A DNA stretch of 64,000 nt from Streptomyces sp. P9-A2 (GTDB lineage Bacteria; Actinomycetota; Actinomycetes; Streptomycetales; Streptomycetaceae). Every line of letters starts with the position of its first letter. The first letter of the stretch is position 1. This document shows, piece after piece, positions 1 to 9,409 of this stretch. The notes beneath the pieces were generated by a model. It saw nothing but the letters and a program-made list of their open reading frames with translations. It was not told the DNA's origin and did no database searches. The stretch spans positions 1,488,001-1,552,000 of the forward strand of contig NZ_JAZIFX010000001.1 of the NCBI RefSeq assembly GCF_036634175.1, read 5' to 3'. The position numbers and the translations under genes are program-made.

Positions 1-1503
1 CGCAGGAACCTCGCGACCCTTATCTGTGGCGCGCTGGCCGCCGGTGGGCTGGCCGCCGCCGGCACGGCAGCGCTGGAACCGGGGGCGGCCGCCGCCTCCA
101 GTCACCGGGAGGCCCCGCTGATCTCGGGCACTCCGCAGTACGACAACACCGACCTGTACGCGTTCGTCAGCCCCGACAAACCGGACACGACGACGATCAT
201 CGCGAACTGGATCCCGTTCGAGGAGCCGGCCGGCGGACCGAACTTCTTCACGTTCGCCGAGGACGCGCAGTACGACATCCACATCGACACCAACGGTGAC
301 GCGCAGGGTGAGCTGCTGTTCCGCTACACCTTCAGGACACACACGAAGAACGAGAAGACGTTCCTCTACAACACGGGCCCGGTCACCAGCCTGGACGACC
401 CGGACCTCAACATCACGCAGACCTATGACATCGAGCTGCTGAAGCTGAAGGACCAGCATCTGGTGTCCCGTACGAAGATCGCGGACGACGTCCCGGTGGC
501 GCCGTCGAACGTCGGCAAGGCGTCCATGCCGGACTACGACACGCTCCGCAAGCAGGCCGTGCGCGAACTGGCGGGCGGCACCACGACGTTCGCCGGGCAG
601 GCCGACGACCCGTTCTTCCTGGACCTGCGCGTCTTCGACCTGCTGTACGGCGGGAACCTCTCCGAGGTCGGCAACGACACGCTCAAGGGGTACAACGTCA
701 ACTCGCTGGCCCTCCAGGTGCCGACGGACATGATCGTCGAGTCGGCGGACCAGCCGGTCGTCGGCATCTGGTCCACGACCCAGCGCAAGAACGCCAAGGG
801 GCAGTTCACCCAGGTGTCGCGGCTGGGCAATCCGCTGGTGAACGAGGTCGTCAACCCGCTGAAGGACAAGGACACGTTCAACGCGTCCGCGCCGTGGGAC
901 GACGCGCAGTTCCTGAAGAACGTCACGAACCCGGAACTGCCGAAGCTCATCGAGGCGATCTACAAGATCGAGGCGCCCGCCGAACCGCGGAACGACCTCG
1001 TCGACGTCTTCCTCAAGGGCGTCGAAGGGCTCAACCAGCCGCCGCACGTGACGCCGTCGGAGATGCTGCGCCTCAACACGTCGATCGAGCCGGCGGCCGA
1101 ACCGAAGCGGCTCGGTGTGCTGGACGGCGACAACGCCGGCTTCCCCAACGGGCGCCGGCTGACGGACGACGTGATCGACGCGGCGCTCCAGGTCGTCGAG
1201 GGCGAACTGGTCGGCGCGGCGAACGACCTCGGTGACGCGGTCGACGCCAACGACAAGGAGTTCGGCGCCTCGTTCCCGTATCTGGCCAACCCGACGGAGG
1301 GGTCGCGCGGTCCGCTCGCCAAGGGTGTGGACAGCGGCAACGACGTACGCAACCAGCTCGGTGACGCGCTGCGGCCGGCCGGGGCCGAGGGCTCCGGCGA
1401 CACCACCCTGATCGCCGCCTCCGCGGGGGCGGGAGCCTTCGGGATCCTGCTGATCGGCGGGGCCCTGATGTGGTGGCGCAGGATGCGCGGCCGGGCGTAC
1501 TGA
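1..1503 (+). CDS. DUF4331 domain-containing secreted/membrane-anchored protein (5' partial)
   Basis: The gene enters the window already open; the frame reads from base 1 to the TGA at 1501-1503, so the true start lies upstream. The first visible residues are the end of a signal peptide (alanine-rich, then AAAASSHREAP). DUF4331 features follow: the SHREAPLISG and YDNTDLYAF stretches near the mature N-terminus and a Lys/Asp-rich beta domain. The last 35 residues hold one hydrophobic helix ending in WWRRMRGRAY, so the protein is probably anchored outside the cell by a C-terminal membrane segment. The biochemical role of DUF4331 is not known to me. It leads an operon with the TPR protein and the NicO transporter, which suggests a link to metal handling at the envelope (inference). 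Confidence 0.9.
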   Translation, partial: RRNLATLICGALAAGGLAAAGTAALEPGAAAASSHREAPLISGTPQYDNTDLYAFVSPDKPDTTTIIANWIPFEEPAGGPNFFTFAEDAQYDIHIDTNGDAQGELLFRYTFRTHTKNEKTFLYNTGPVTSLDDPDLNITQTYDIELLKLKDQHLVSRTKIADDVPVAPSNVGKASMPDYDTLRKQAVRELAGGTTTFAGQADDPFFLDLRVFDLLYGGNLSEVGNDTLKGYNVNSLALQVPTDMIVESADQPVVGIWSTTQRKNAKGQFTQVSRLGNPLVNEVVNPLKDKDTFNASAPWDDAQFLKNVTNPELPKLIEAIYKIEAPAEPRNDLVDVFLKGVEGLNQPPHVTPSEMLRLNTSIEPAAEPKRLGVLDGDNAGFPNGRRLTDDVIDAALQVVEGELVGAANDLGDAVDANDKEFGASFPYLANPTEGSRGPLAKGVDSGNDVRNQLGDALRPAGAEGSGDTTLIAASAGAGAFGILLIGGALMWWRRMRGRAY

Positions 1504-1700
1504 GCCCTCCGCGTCCACCGGAGCGGGGCGGGACCCGGGCTCAGGGCTCCGGCCTTCCCTCCCCCACCGGCAGGCGGGTCTCCGGCCCGCCCCGGCAAGC
1601 AGGCGCGGCCCGTCCCCTCCATCCCCACGGCACGGGCCGCGCCGCCGACCCCCGCACCCAGCAGGCAAGCGGGCAAGTGAGCAAGCAACCGAGGAGAGGC

Positions 1701-3518
1701 ATGCCTCCGCGTACGAACGACCACGCCCCGGAGAGCGGCCGGGACACCGGGCCGGCGGAGCCCACAGGGCTGTCCGGGCCCTCCGCATCCGCGGTGACCG
1801 CCGCACCGCCGGACCCCACGGACACGCGGCCGGACGCCGACGACCGGGCCGACGCCCGCACCGACACCGGGTCCGAGGCCGTCACCCACACTCAGCCGGG
1901 GGCCGAGGCCGAGGCCGAGGCCAGGACCGAGGCCGGGACCGGGACCAGGACCGGGGCCAGGACCGAGGCCGGGGCCAGGACCGAGGCCGAGACCGGAACC
2001 GAGGCCGAGACCGAGGCCAGGACCGAGGCCAGGACCGAGGCCGGAACCGAGGCCGGAACCGAGGCCACCGTCCGCCCTGGGTCCGGGACCGAGACCGCCG
2101 GGTCCGGCCCGGGAGCCTCCCCGCCCGGCGTGCGCGTGGCCTCTCTGCGCCGGTTCTCCGCCGCCGCGCGCCGCTCGCGCGGGGCGCATCTCACGGTGTG
2201 CGCCGTGTTGCTGGCGGTCGCGATGACCGCCGGGGCGGTCGCCGTCGGCGGCCGGGACGGAGCACAGCCCGGAGCGCGGGCCGGCACCGATGCCGCTCCC
2301 GCGGCCGGGGCGCGCTCGGCCGGTGTACTCGCCGGGGGTGACCTGGACGCGGGGATCCGTGCCCTGCAGTCCCATCTCCGCGCCCAGCCACGGGACGTCA
2401 GTGCCTGGGCGAACCTGGGGCTCGCCTACGTCGAGCAGGCGCGGACCAAGGGGGACCCGTCACGCTACCCGCAGGCCGATCGGGCGTTCGACCGCTCCCT
2501 CGCACTCGAATCCGGCAATGAACAGGCCCTGGCAGGCCGTGCCGCTCTCGCCGCGGCCCGGCACGACTTCTCCGGCGCCCTGAAGTACGCCGACCGGGCC
2601 CTGGAACAGAACCCCTACAGCGAGCGCGCCCTGTCCTCCCGTATCGACGCCCTCGTGGAGCTCGGCCGGTACGACGAGGCCGCCGAGGCCGCCGACACGG
2701 CGGACAGCAGGCGGCCGGGGGTGCCCGTCTTCACGCGGTACGCGTACGTGCGGGAACTGCGCGGCGACGTGCGGACCGCGCGCGAGGTGCTGGAGCGGGC
2801 CCTGGAGGGCGCGTCCGCGCCCGCCGATGTGGCGTACGTGGCGACCGCGCTCGGCCAACTGGCCTGGAACCAGGGCGACCACGAGACCGCGCTCACCCAC
2901 TTCGCCCGTGCCCTCGCCGCCGACGAGAACCACCTTCCCGCGTTGGAGGGCCGGGCCCGCGCACAGGCCGCGAACGGTGACCGCGCGGGAGCGATCGGGA
3001 CGCTGGAACAGGTCGTCGCCCGCTCCCCGCTGCCCGGCCCGCTGGTCGCCCTCGGCGAGCTGTACGAGGCCCGGGGCGCCGACGGCGACCGTACGAAGGC
3101 GGCCGACCAGTACGCCCTCGTCGACGCCCAGGCCGCCCTCGCCCGCGCCGGCGGGGTCAACGCCGACCTCGACACCGCGCTCGCCGCCGCAGACCACGGC
3201 GACCCCGAAACGGCCCTGCGCGCGGCCCGCGCCGAATGGGACCGCCGGCACAGTGTGCACACCGCGGACGCCCTCGCCTGGGCGTTGCACCGGAGCGGGC
3301 GCTCCGAGGAGGCACTCCCCCACGCCCGCCGGGCGACGGCCACCGGCTACCGCAACGCCGCCTTCCTCCACCACCGCGGCATGATCGAGCTCGCCACCGG
3401 CCACGACGGCGACGCCCGCCGGTCCCTCACCGCGGCCCTGGAACTGAACCCCGGCTTCTCCCCCCTCGGCGCCCGCGCGGCCCGCGCCGCCCTCCAGGAC
3501 CTGGAGGCGGCACGGTGA
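1701..3518 (+). CDS. TPR-repeat membrane protein with acidic low-complexity N-terminus
   Basis: The start is set at ATG 1701 because GAGGAGAGG lies directly upstream; a longer reading frame to 1470 has no such site. The 605-residue product begins with about 160 disordered residues, including Thr-Glu-Ala-Gly/Arg repeats at roughly 65-125. One transmembrane helix follows at about 163-182, then an extracytoplasmic region of tandem tetratricopeptide repeats (for example SAWANLGLAYVEQ and AALAAARHDFSGALKYADRA). TPR arrays bind proteins, so a scaffold role is likely. The stop overlaps the GTG of the NicO gene by 3 bases, so the two are translationally coupled. The function is unknown; an assembly factor for the neighbouring transporter or DUF4331 protein is an inference from the operon. 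Confidence 0.85.
   Translation: MPPRTNDHAPESGRDTGPAEPTGLSGPSASAVTAAPPDPTDTRPDADDRADARTDTGSEAVTHTQPGAEAEAEARTEAGTGTRTGARTEAGARTEAETGTEAETEARTEARTEAGTEAGTEATVRPGSGTETAGSGPGASPPGVRVASLRRFSAAARRSRGAHLTVCAVLLAVAMTAGAVAVGGRDGAQPGARAGTDAAPAAGARSAGVLAGGDLDAGIRALQSHLRAQPRDVSAWANLGLAYVEQARTKGDPSRYPQADRAFDRSLALESGNEQALAGRAALAAARHDFSGALKYADRALEQNPYSERALSSRIDALVELGRYDEAAEAADTADSRRPGVPVFTRYAYVRELRGDVRTAREVLERALEGASAPADVAYVATALGQLAWNQGDHETALTHFARALAADENHLPALEGRARAQAANGDRAGAIGTLEQVVARSPLPGPLVALGELYEARGADGDRTKAADQYALVDAQAALARAGGVNADLDTALAAADHGDPETALRAARAEWDRRHSVHTADALAWALHRSGRSEEALPHARRATATGYRNAAFLHHRGMIELATGHDGDARRSLTAALELNPGFSPLGARAARAALQDLEAAR
1913..2065 (+). repeat. Degenerate 6/12-bp coding repeat in the TPR gene
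   Basis: Units of gaccgaggcc and ggaccgaggcc type are repeated with small variations and encode Thr-Glu-Ala-Gly/Arg tracts. All unit sizes are multiples of three, so the frame is kept. This looks like slippage-prone low-complexity sequence in a disordered linker. Confidence 0.75.
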
Positions 3519-5146
3519 ACCTCCGCCACTCCCCGGCCTACGGCGCCGGCAGCCGTCTCGCCACCGGTGCCGCCGTCCTCGCCGCCGTCTGCGCGCTCAC
3601 GCTGGTCCCGGCGACGGCGGCGAGCGCGCATCCGCTCGGCAACTTCACCGTCAACCGGTACGACGGCCTGGTCGCCGCGCCGGGCGAACTCCGCGTCCAC
3701 CATGTCGAGGACCTCGCCGAGATCCCGGCCACCCAGGCGAAGCCGGACGTCGAGGCACTGGGCACGGCCGAGTGGGCGCGTCGGCGATGCGCCGGAGCCG
3801 CCCGCGACAGCGAGGTCCGGGTGGACGGGCGTACGGTCCCGGTCACCGTGCGGAGCAGCCGCGCGCGGGTGCGCCCCGGTCAGGCCGGGCTCGACACGCT
3901 GCGCGTGGAGTGCGGGCTGGCCGCTCCGCTGCCCGAGGACGGCACGGTGGACGTCTCCTTCCGCGGGGCCGGGGCGTCCTCGGGTCCCGGCTGGCGGGAG
4001 GTCACCGCCCGCGGTGACCGGATGACGCTGGCCGCGTCGGATGTGCCCGAGACGTCGATGTCGCGTGAACTGACGCACTATCCGGAGGAGTTGCTGTCCT
4101 CACCGGCCGACACGGCGACCGCGTCCCTCCGGGTGCGCGCGGGCGGGCCGGCGCTGGCGGGGAAGGACACCGAAGCGCCCGCCGCCTCCGTGCTGCCCCG
4201 CGGTGCGGACCGGTGGACCCGTGCCCTCGACGACCTCGTCGCCCGGCACGACCTCACGGCGGGGTTCGCGGCGCTCGCGCTGCTGATCGCGGTGGTTCTC
4301 GGCGCGATGCACGCGCTCGCGCCGGGTCACGGCAAAACGCTCATGGCCGCGACGGCGGCGGCCCGGGGCGGCAGGGCCCGACTGCGGGACGTCCTGCCGA
4401 TGGCCGCCTCGGTGACGGTCACCCACACCCTCGGCGTGGTGGCGCTCGGCCTGCTGGTCACGGCCGGTTCGGCCGCCACGCCCTCGGTCGTGGCCTGGCT
4501 CGGCATCGCGAGCGGCGCCCTTGTCACCCTGGCGGGCGCGAGTCTCCTGCGCCGGGCCCTGCGCAACCGGAACGCCGCGCAGGGCCACCCGCATCACCAC
4601 GGGCACGAACACGGGCATGACCACGACCACGGCCACACGCACGGCCATGACCACGAACATGACCACGGCCACGGGCACGACCACGGGCACCCCCAGGCGG
4701 GCGGGGCACACCCCCATCCCACCGAGCGCACCCGCACCGTCGAGCGCACCCGCACCGTCGAGCACACCCACGGGGGTCGTACCCACACCCACGCCGTCGC
4801 CCCCACGCTGCGCGGCACCATTCTGCTCGGTCTCGCCGGCGGGCTGGTGCCCAGTCCGTCCGCCGTGGTCGTGCTGGTGGGCGCCGCGGCGCTCGGGCAG
4901 GCCTGGTTCGGGTTGCTGCTCGTCGTCGCGTACGGCGTCGGACTGGCTCTCACCCTCACCGCCGCCGGGTACGCCGTGGTGAAGGCGGGCAGCGGCGTGA
5001 ACCGGCTCCTGGCCCGGCGCCCGCACTGGACCGCACGCCCGGTGGTCGCGCTGGTGCGCCGGAGCGCGCCCCTGGGATCGGCGTTCGTCGTCGTGGCCCT
5101 GGGAGCCGGATTGGTGTTCAGGGGGGCGGCATCCGCGCTGGGCTGA
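3515..5146 (+). CDS. NicO/RcnA-type nickel-cobalt transporter with His-rich loop
   Basis: The start is GTG 3515, overlapping the upstream TGA (GTGA). Residues 1-38 are a signal peptide ending in ASA before HPLGNF. A beta-rich extracytoplasmic domain of about 200 residues follows, then the membrane part with hydrophobic helices and the NicO motif HALAPGHGKT near residue 270. Residues about 358-405 form a loop packed with His and Asp (runs such as HDHDHGHTHGHDHEH), typical of metal-sensing or metal-buffering loops. A second membrane block, GLAGGLVPSPSAVVVLVG, follows. NicO proteins move Ni2+ or Co2+, usually outward in RcnA types; the direction here is not proven. It is the last gene of the DUF4331-TPR operon. 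Confidence 0.88.
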   Translation: MNLRHSPAYGAGSRLATGAAVLAAVCALTLVPATAASAHPLGNFTVNRYDGLVAAPGELRVHHVEDLAEIPATQAKPDVEALGTAEWARRRCAGAARDSEVRVDGRTVPVTVRSSRARVRPGQAGLDTLRVECGLAAPLPEDGTVDVSFRGAGASSGPGWREVTARGDRMTLAASDVPETSMSRELTHYPEELLSSPADTATASLRVRAGGPALAGKDTEAPAASVLPRGADRWTRALDDLVARHDLTAGFAALALLIAVVLGAMHALAPGHGKTLMAATAAARGGRARLRDVLPMAASVTVTHTLGVVALGLLVTAGSAATPSVVAWLGIASGALVTLAGASLLRRALRNRNAAQGHPHHHGHEHGHDHDHGHTHGHDHEHDHGHGHDHGHPQAGGAHPHPTERTRTVERTRTVEHTHGGRTHTHAVAPTLRGTILLGLAGGLVPSPSAVVVLVGAAALGQAWFGLLLVVAYGVGLALTLTAAGYAVVKAGSGVNRLLARRPHWTARPVVALVRRSAPLGSAFVVVALGAGLVFRGAASALG

Positions 5147-5197
5147 GCTACTTTCATGAGGAACCGGAGAATTCGCCCGGATGCGATGGGGGGCGCC

Positions 5198-6898
5198 ATG
5201 TCCGAGGAACCGGGCAGTGAGCGGGTGATCGCGGGCCGGTACCGGCTGCTGTCACCGCTGGGCGAGGGCGGCATGGGGACCGTGTGGCGGGCCCGTGACG
5301 AGGTGCTGCGCCGCGAGGTCGCCGTCAAGGAGGTCCGCGCCCCGGCCGGGCTGCCGGCGCCCGACGTGGAGCGGATGTACGCCCGGCTGGAGCGGGAGGC
5401 GTGGGCGGCCGCCCGGATCGCCGACCGCAATGTGGTGACGGTGTACGACGTGGCGACCGAGGACGGACGCCCATGGATCGTCATGGAGCTGGTCCGCGGC
5501 CTGTCCCTGGCCGAGGTGCTGGACGCCGAGGGCCCGCTGGACCCCCAGCGTGCCGCGCACGTCGGCGCGGAGGTCCTCGCCGCGCTGCGCGCCGCGCACG
5601 GTGCCGGGGTGCTGCACCGCGATGTGAAGCCCGCCAACGTGCTGATCGCGAACGACGGGCGGATCGTGCTCACCGACTTCGGGATCGCCACGGTCGAGGG
5701 CAGCTCCGCGCTGACCATGACCGGTGAGGTGATCGGATCACCCGAGTTCCTCGCCCCGGAACGGGCGCTGGGCCGCACCCCCGGTCCCGAGTCCGACCTC
5801 TGGTCGCTCGGCGTGCTGCTGTACGCGGCGGTCGAGGGCGGCTCGCCCTTCCGTCAGGACACCCCGCTGAGCACGCTGCGCGCGATCGTCGACGAGGAGC
5901 TGCCGCCCCCGCGCCGGGCGGGTCCGCTGGCCCCGGTCATCGAGGGCCTGTTGCGCAAGGACCCGGCCGAGCGGCTGTCCGCGGTGCGGGCACAGCAGGA
6001 CCTGCGGCTCGTCGGCGCTGGGGGTACCCCCTCCTGGGGAGGCACACCGGGCGACGGTACAGCGCGCGCCGGTACGACGGGACCGGCCCCGTACGCCCCC
6101 ACCGTGCCCACCCACGCGTACCCGCACGCGGCACCCGCTCCTCGGCCCGCCCCTGCGGCCCCGACGCAGCCCCCGCCCTCGTCACCGTCCCCGTCCACCG
6201 GGGGCACTACGGCCGCCCGTCCCGGGCGCAGCCGTCGGACCGCCGTCGTCCTGGTCACGGGCGTGGCCGTACTGGCCCTGGCGCTGGCCGGTCTGACGTA
6301 CGCGCTGCTGAACCGTGGGGGCGGTACGGGCGGCACGGACGGCCGTACGGGCGGGGCGAGTTCGTCCGCGCGAACCGGTGACGGCGGCAACGGGACCGGG
6401 AACGACGGCACGACCGGGCGGACCGGCGGCCCTGCTCCGGCGACCTCCGGGCACGACGGCGAGGACGGCGAGAAGGAGGGCGGCGAGGAGAGTCCCTCAC
6501 CGCCGCAGTCGGTGCGGGTGACGGTGAAGGGCACGCACACGGAGTACTCCGGCGCCTGCCCTCCGCCGAAGGAGCAGTCGCCCTCGTTCACGGCGACGTT
6601 CACGGTGGGGCGGCTGCCCGCGGAGGTGTCCTACCGCTGGGTGGGCGAGGACGACTCGGTGGCCGACCCGGGATGGCGGACGCTGCCGTTCCCGCAGGGC
6701 GGCGGGCGCACGAAGCAGGACACGGTGATCGTGACGACGTACCTGGAGTCCGGGACGTTCGAGAACAGCATCGGGGTGGAGGTGCGGGGGCCCGTGCACA
6801 CGATGTCGGACCCGGTGCCGTTCTCGGTGACGTGTGAGACGGAGACCCCGCCGGACGGGGCCTACCGCTCTCCCACCGGTTCGGCGGCCGCTCCCTGA
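5198..6898 (+). CDS. Eukaryotic-type Ser/Thr protein kinase, single-pass membrane receptor
   Basis: The 566-residue kinase has all key elements: glycine loop GEGGMG (about 22-27), catalytic Lys44 in VAVKEV, the HRDVKPANV loop with Asp142, and the DFG Asp160. A Pro-rich linker, one transmembrane helix at about 347-370 and an extracellular C-terminal domain of roughly 190 residues follow; PASTA repeats are absent. ATG 5198 is preferred over in-frame ATGs at 5156 and 5186 because a G-rich stretch (tggggggcgcc) precedes it and the conserved sequence begins at MSEEPG. Codons near 6014-6044 contain GGGGGTACCCCC, resembling an inserted repeat, coding for GGTPSWGG in the linker. It lies 51 bases after the NicO gene. 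The ligand is unknown. Confidence 0.92.
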   Translation: MSEEPGSERVIAGRYRLLSPLGEGGMGTVWRARDEVLRREVAVKEVRAPAGLPAPDVERMYARLEREAWAAARIADRNVVTVYDVATEDGRPWIVMELVRGLSLAEVLDAEGPLDPQRAAHVGAEVLAALRAAHGAGVLHRDVKPANVLIANDGRIVLTDFGIATVEGSSALTMTGEVIGSPEFLAPERALGRTPGPESDLWSLGVLLYAAVEGGSPFRQDTPLSTLRAIVDEELPPPRRAGPLAPVIEGLLRKDPAERLSAVRAQQDLRLVGAGGTPSWGGTPGDGTARAGTTGPAPYAPTVPTHAYPHAAPAPRPAPAAPTQPPPSSPSPSTGGTTAARPGRSRRTAVVLVTGVAVLALALAGLTYALLNRGGGTGGTDGRTGGASSSARTGDGGNGTGNDGTTGRTGGPAPATSGHDGEDGEKEGGEESPSPPQSVRVTVKGTHTEYSGACPPPKEQSPSFTATFTVGRLPAEVSYRWVGEDDSVADPGWRTLPFPQGGGRTKQDTVIVTTYLESGTFENSIGVEVRGPVHTMSDPVPFSVTCETETPPDGAYRSPTGSAAAP

Positions 6899-6907
6899 GG
6901 GGCCTGT

Positions 6908-6938
6908 GGGGAGCCGACCACGCGGAAGGCGGCTCCCC
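6908..6938. terminator. Bidirectional hairpin terminator
   Basis: GGGGAGCCG at 6908-6916 pairs perfectly with CGGCTCCCC at 6930-6938. It sits between the converging kinase and lipase genes, so it can serve both. Confidence 0.75.
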
Positions 6939-6945
6939 CGGCGGA

Positions 6946-7752
6946 TCAGGCCGCGTTGTTGAACGCCGGAAGGTAACCGCCGGACTGGCCGGCCGCCTTC
7001 GGGTGGTAGGACTCGCCGATGTTGGTCCAGTTCACGCTGTGCAGCCAGGAGCTGCTGGAGCAGATCTCGTGGCCGGTGAACGGGGTGCGCACGTCGGCGA
7101 AGGTGAAGCCGTGGGCGTTGACGCGCTGGGCGGTGACGCTGTTGAGGAGGTCGGACGCGTCGTTGATCGCCGCCCGCTTGGCTTCGGAGAGACCGATGCA
7201 GGTGGCGCCGAGCTTGTAGAAGCGGGGGTAGCCGAGGACGACGACCTCGGCGTTCGGGGCCCGGTCGCGGATGGCCGAGTAGACGTTGTTGAGCTTGCCG
7301 GGCAGCGTCGAGGTGACGTACGACCGCGCGGTGTTGATCCGGGAGATGCAGGTGCTCTCGGACTGGAGCACACAGGTCGTCATGACGTCGGCGAAGCCCG
7401 CGTCGTTGCCGCCGACGCTGAGCGAGACGAGACCGGTGCCGGCGCTGAGCGGACCGAGCTGCGACGCCAGAACTTCATCCGTTCGGGCGCCCGAGCAGGC
7501 GGTGAAGTCGAAGGACGAGGGTGAGTTGGCGGCTTCCCAGAGGTAGGGGTAGGCCTTCGTGCTGCGCTTGCAGTCGCCGCTGGAGCTGATGTAGCTGCCC
7601 GCTCCGACGCCGGAGGAGTAGGAGTCGCCGAGCGCCACATAGCCGTCGGCGGCGGCCTGTTGGGACGCGTGCGCCGCGGTCGCCCCGGTGAGGGCGGTGC
7701 CGACGGCGAGGAGGATGGAACCGAGAAGGACGGAAAGCCGGGAACGTCTCAT
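6946..7752 (-). CDS. Secreted SGNH/GDSL-family lipase/esterase
   Basis: The start ATG 7752 is chosen for its strong AAAGGAGG site; the 27 extra upstream codons are not needed. The 268-residue protein has a signal peptide (MRRSRLSVLLGSILLAVGTALTG..HAS). Block I is GDSYSSG with the nucleophilic Ser, the block III motif is GGNDAGF, and the final SYHP supplies the catalytic His. The Streptomyces GDSL lipase fold has three disulfides; Cys pairs such as CKRST, TACSG and TTCVLQ fit. It should hydrolyse extracellular esters or acylglycerols. From memory the orthologue is the characterised S. coelicolor GDSL lipase SCO1725. Confidence 0.93.
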   Translation of the reverse strand: MRRSRLSVLLGSILLAVGTALTGATAAHASQQAAADGYVALGDSYSSGVGAGSYISSSGDCKRSTKAYPYLWEAANSPSSFDFTACSGARTDEVLASQLGPLSAGTGLVSLSVGGNDAGFADVMTTCVLQSESTCISRINTARSYVTSTLPGKLNNVYSAIRDRAPNAEVVVLGYPRFYKLGATCIGLSEAKRAAINDASDLLNSVTAQRVNAHGFTFADVRTPFTGHEICSSSSWLHSVNWTNIGESYHPKAAGQSGGYLPAFNNAA

Positions 7753-8587
7753 GGAACCTCCTTTAGCAGGATCTCTGCCACAACCTTCATAGCGACTACG
7801 CGCGTTGACTGGAAGTGTCCATGCCAAAAACATTGACCACTCTTCAGGAACCCCACAACTTGTTCACCTTGCAACCACCAGAACCCCACCACACCCCCAC
7901 CACCGGACCATCACCGCCGGCCACCGGAACACCTGTTCAATCCCGGACTAATTCAGGCCTTGAGGCCGTTCGGCCCTTGACGCCCACAACGGGCTGCGTC
8001 AGATTGAAGCCCGGCATCCGACGCTTTGGGGGGCAAAGTCGGCCATGCAGACCATCCGCGCCCGCACGCCTCTTCGCGTGAGCCGCCACCGCACGGTCGA
8101 CGCCGCGCGGCCGGAGCCGCTCGGCCGGAACCAACAGACCGCCTCCGGGGTGTGGTCGCATCCGTGCGCCACGGCGGCATGCTGGTGGACCGGAGGCAAC
8201 CAGAGATGCACGTAACAGCCAAACCGACAAAAACGTGAGGCCTGCTTTCAGGTCTTGCCATACGGGCTCAATCGTCAATACCGTCATACATCGCAATACA
8301 TCTCACCCGCATCGGTCCGTCAGTACGCGGCTCAGGGGAGGGCTCAGGACCGCGACGTACCGGCGCGGGGCGCGGTAGGGGGGTGCCGTGCTCGGTGACC
8401 GCAATGGGGACCGGGCCGGGCCGCGCGGTCGGCCGGCATGTATCGCGGTCGGCCAGTTTTGCCAGCTCACCCGGCGTGCACGGGGCTCTTTTCGCGTCGT
8501 GCACGGGTGAGAACCCCCCTTTCGAACCGGACGAACAGCCGGGCTGCCCAGGGGCGGGCGGCCCACCGGACGAGAGGGACCAGACTC
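7753..8587. other. 835-bp intergenic region; only a doubtful 56-codon ORF
   Basis: This divergent spacer separates the lipase (minus) and the first glycosyltransferase (plus) and must carry both promoters. Stretches at 7800-7930 and 8205-8300 are less GC-rich than neighbouring genes. A 56-codon plus-strand ORF at 8045-8215 starts MQTIRARTPL, has about 88% G/C at third positions and ends with Trp-Trp and a Cys near the C-terminus. G-rich bases lie upstream but there is no clear ribosome site. I do not call it a gene. Minus-strand ORFs here look like shadows without domains. Confidence 0.5.
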
Positions 8588-9409
8588 ATGAGTTCCGTTC
8601 TGCAGCCGGCGACCGCGGACCAGAATCCGCCGGCCACCGGAAAGTACCGGCCCGTCTCCTCGCACCTGGCCATCGCACCGCCGGTGAGCGTGGTGATACC
8701 GGCCATGAACGAGGCGGAGAACCTGCCGTACGTCTTCAAGACGCTTCCCGACTGGATCCACGAAGTGGTCCTGGTCGACGGCAACTCCACCGACAACACC
8801 GTCGAAGTCGCCCGGGAGTTGTGGCCGGACGTCAAGGTCGTCGAACAGCGCGGCAAGGGCAAGGGGGACGCCCTGAACACCGGGTTCCAGGCCTGCACCG
8901 GCGACATCATCGTGATGGTCGACGCGGACGGCTCGGCGGACGGCAACGAGATCGTGTCGTACGTCTCCGCCCTCGTCTCGGGCGCGGACTTCGCCAAGGG
9001 GTCCCGCTTCGCCAACGGCGGCGGCACCGACGACATGACCTTCATCCGCAAGCTCGGCAACCGGGTCCTGTGCGGTGTCGTCAACCGCAAGTTCGGCGCC
9101 CGCTACACCGATCTCTGCTACGGCTACAACGCGTTCTGGCGGCACTGCCTGGACAAGATCGACCTCGACTGCACCGGCTTCGAGGTCGAGACCCTGATGA
9201 ACATCCGGGTCGTCAAGGCCGGGCTGAGAGTGCAGGAGATACCGAGCCACGAGTACCTGCGCATCCACGGCGCGAGCAATCTGCGGGCCGTGCGGGACGG
9301 GTTCCGCGTCCTCGGGGTGATCCTCGGGGAGCGTTCCAACCGGCGTGCGCTGCGCCGCCGCCCACACCACTCCCCGCTGCTCGACACGGTCCGGGGGAAG
9401 GCGTCTTGA
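8588..9409 (+). CDS. Family 2 glycosyltransferase (polyprenyl-phosphate sugar synthase-like)
   Basis: ATG 8588 follows ACGAGAGGG; the frame upstream is open but begins with non-conserved Arg-rich sequence. The 273-residue GT-A enzyme has [15 protein letters not shown] at about 33-47, the strand-turn [11 protein letters not shown], the GKGDALNTG substrate loop and the metal-binding MVDADGS motif. The layout resembles dolichyl/polyprenyl-phosphate mannose synthases without the C-terminal membrane helices. It likely moves a sugar from a nucleotide donor to a lipid or polysaccharide. It overlaps the next glycosyltransferase by 4 bases (TTGA), so a coupled pathway is likely. Confidence 0.88.
   Translation: MSSVLQPATADQNPPATGKYRPVSSHLAIAPPVSVVIPAMNEAENLPYVFKTLPDWIHEVVLVDGNSTDNTVEVARELWPDVKVVEQRGKGKGDALNTGFQACTGDIIVMVDADGSADGNEIVSYVSALVSGADFAKGSRFANGGGTDDMTFIRKLGNRVLCGVVNRKFGARYTDLCYGYNAFWRHCLDKIDLDCTGFEVETLMNIRVVKAGLRVQEIPSHEYLRIHGASNLRAVRDGFRVLGVILGERSNRRALRRRPHHSPLLDTVRGKAS

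Noticed and set aside
534..3404. Long minus-strand ORFs opposite DUF4331 and TPR genes (for example 960-2375, 2460-3404)
   Set aside because: Repetitive Gly/Arg/Ala content without domains; they are mirror frames of the real genes, common at this GC.
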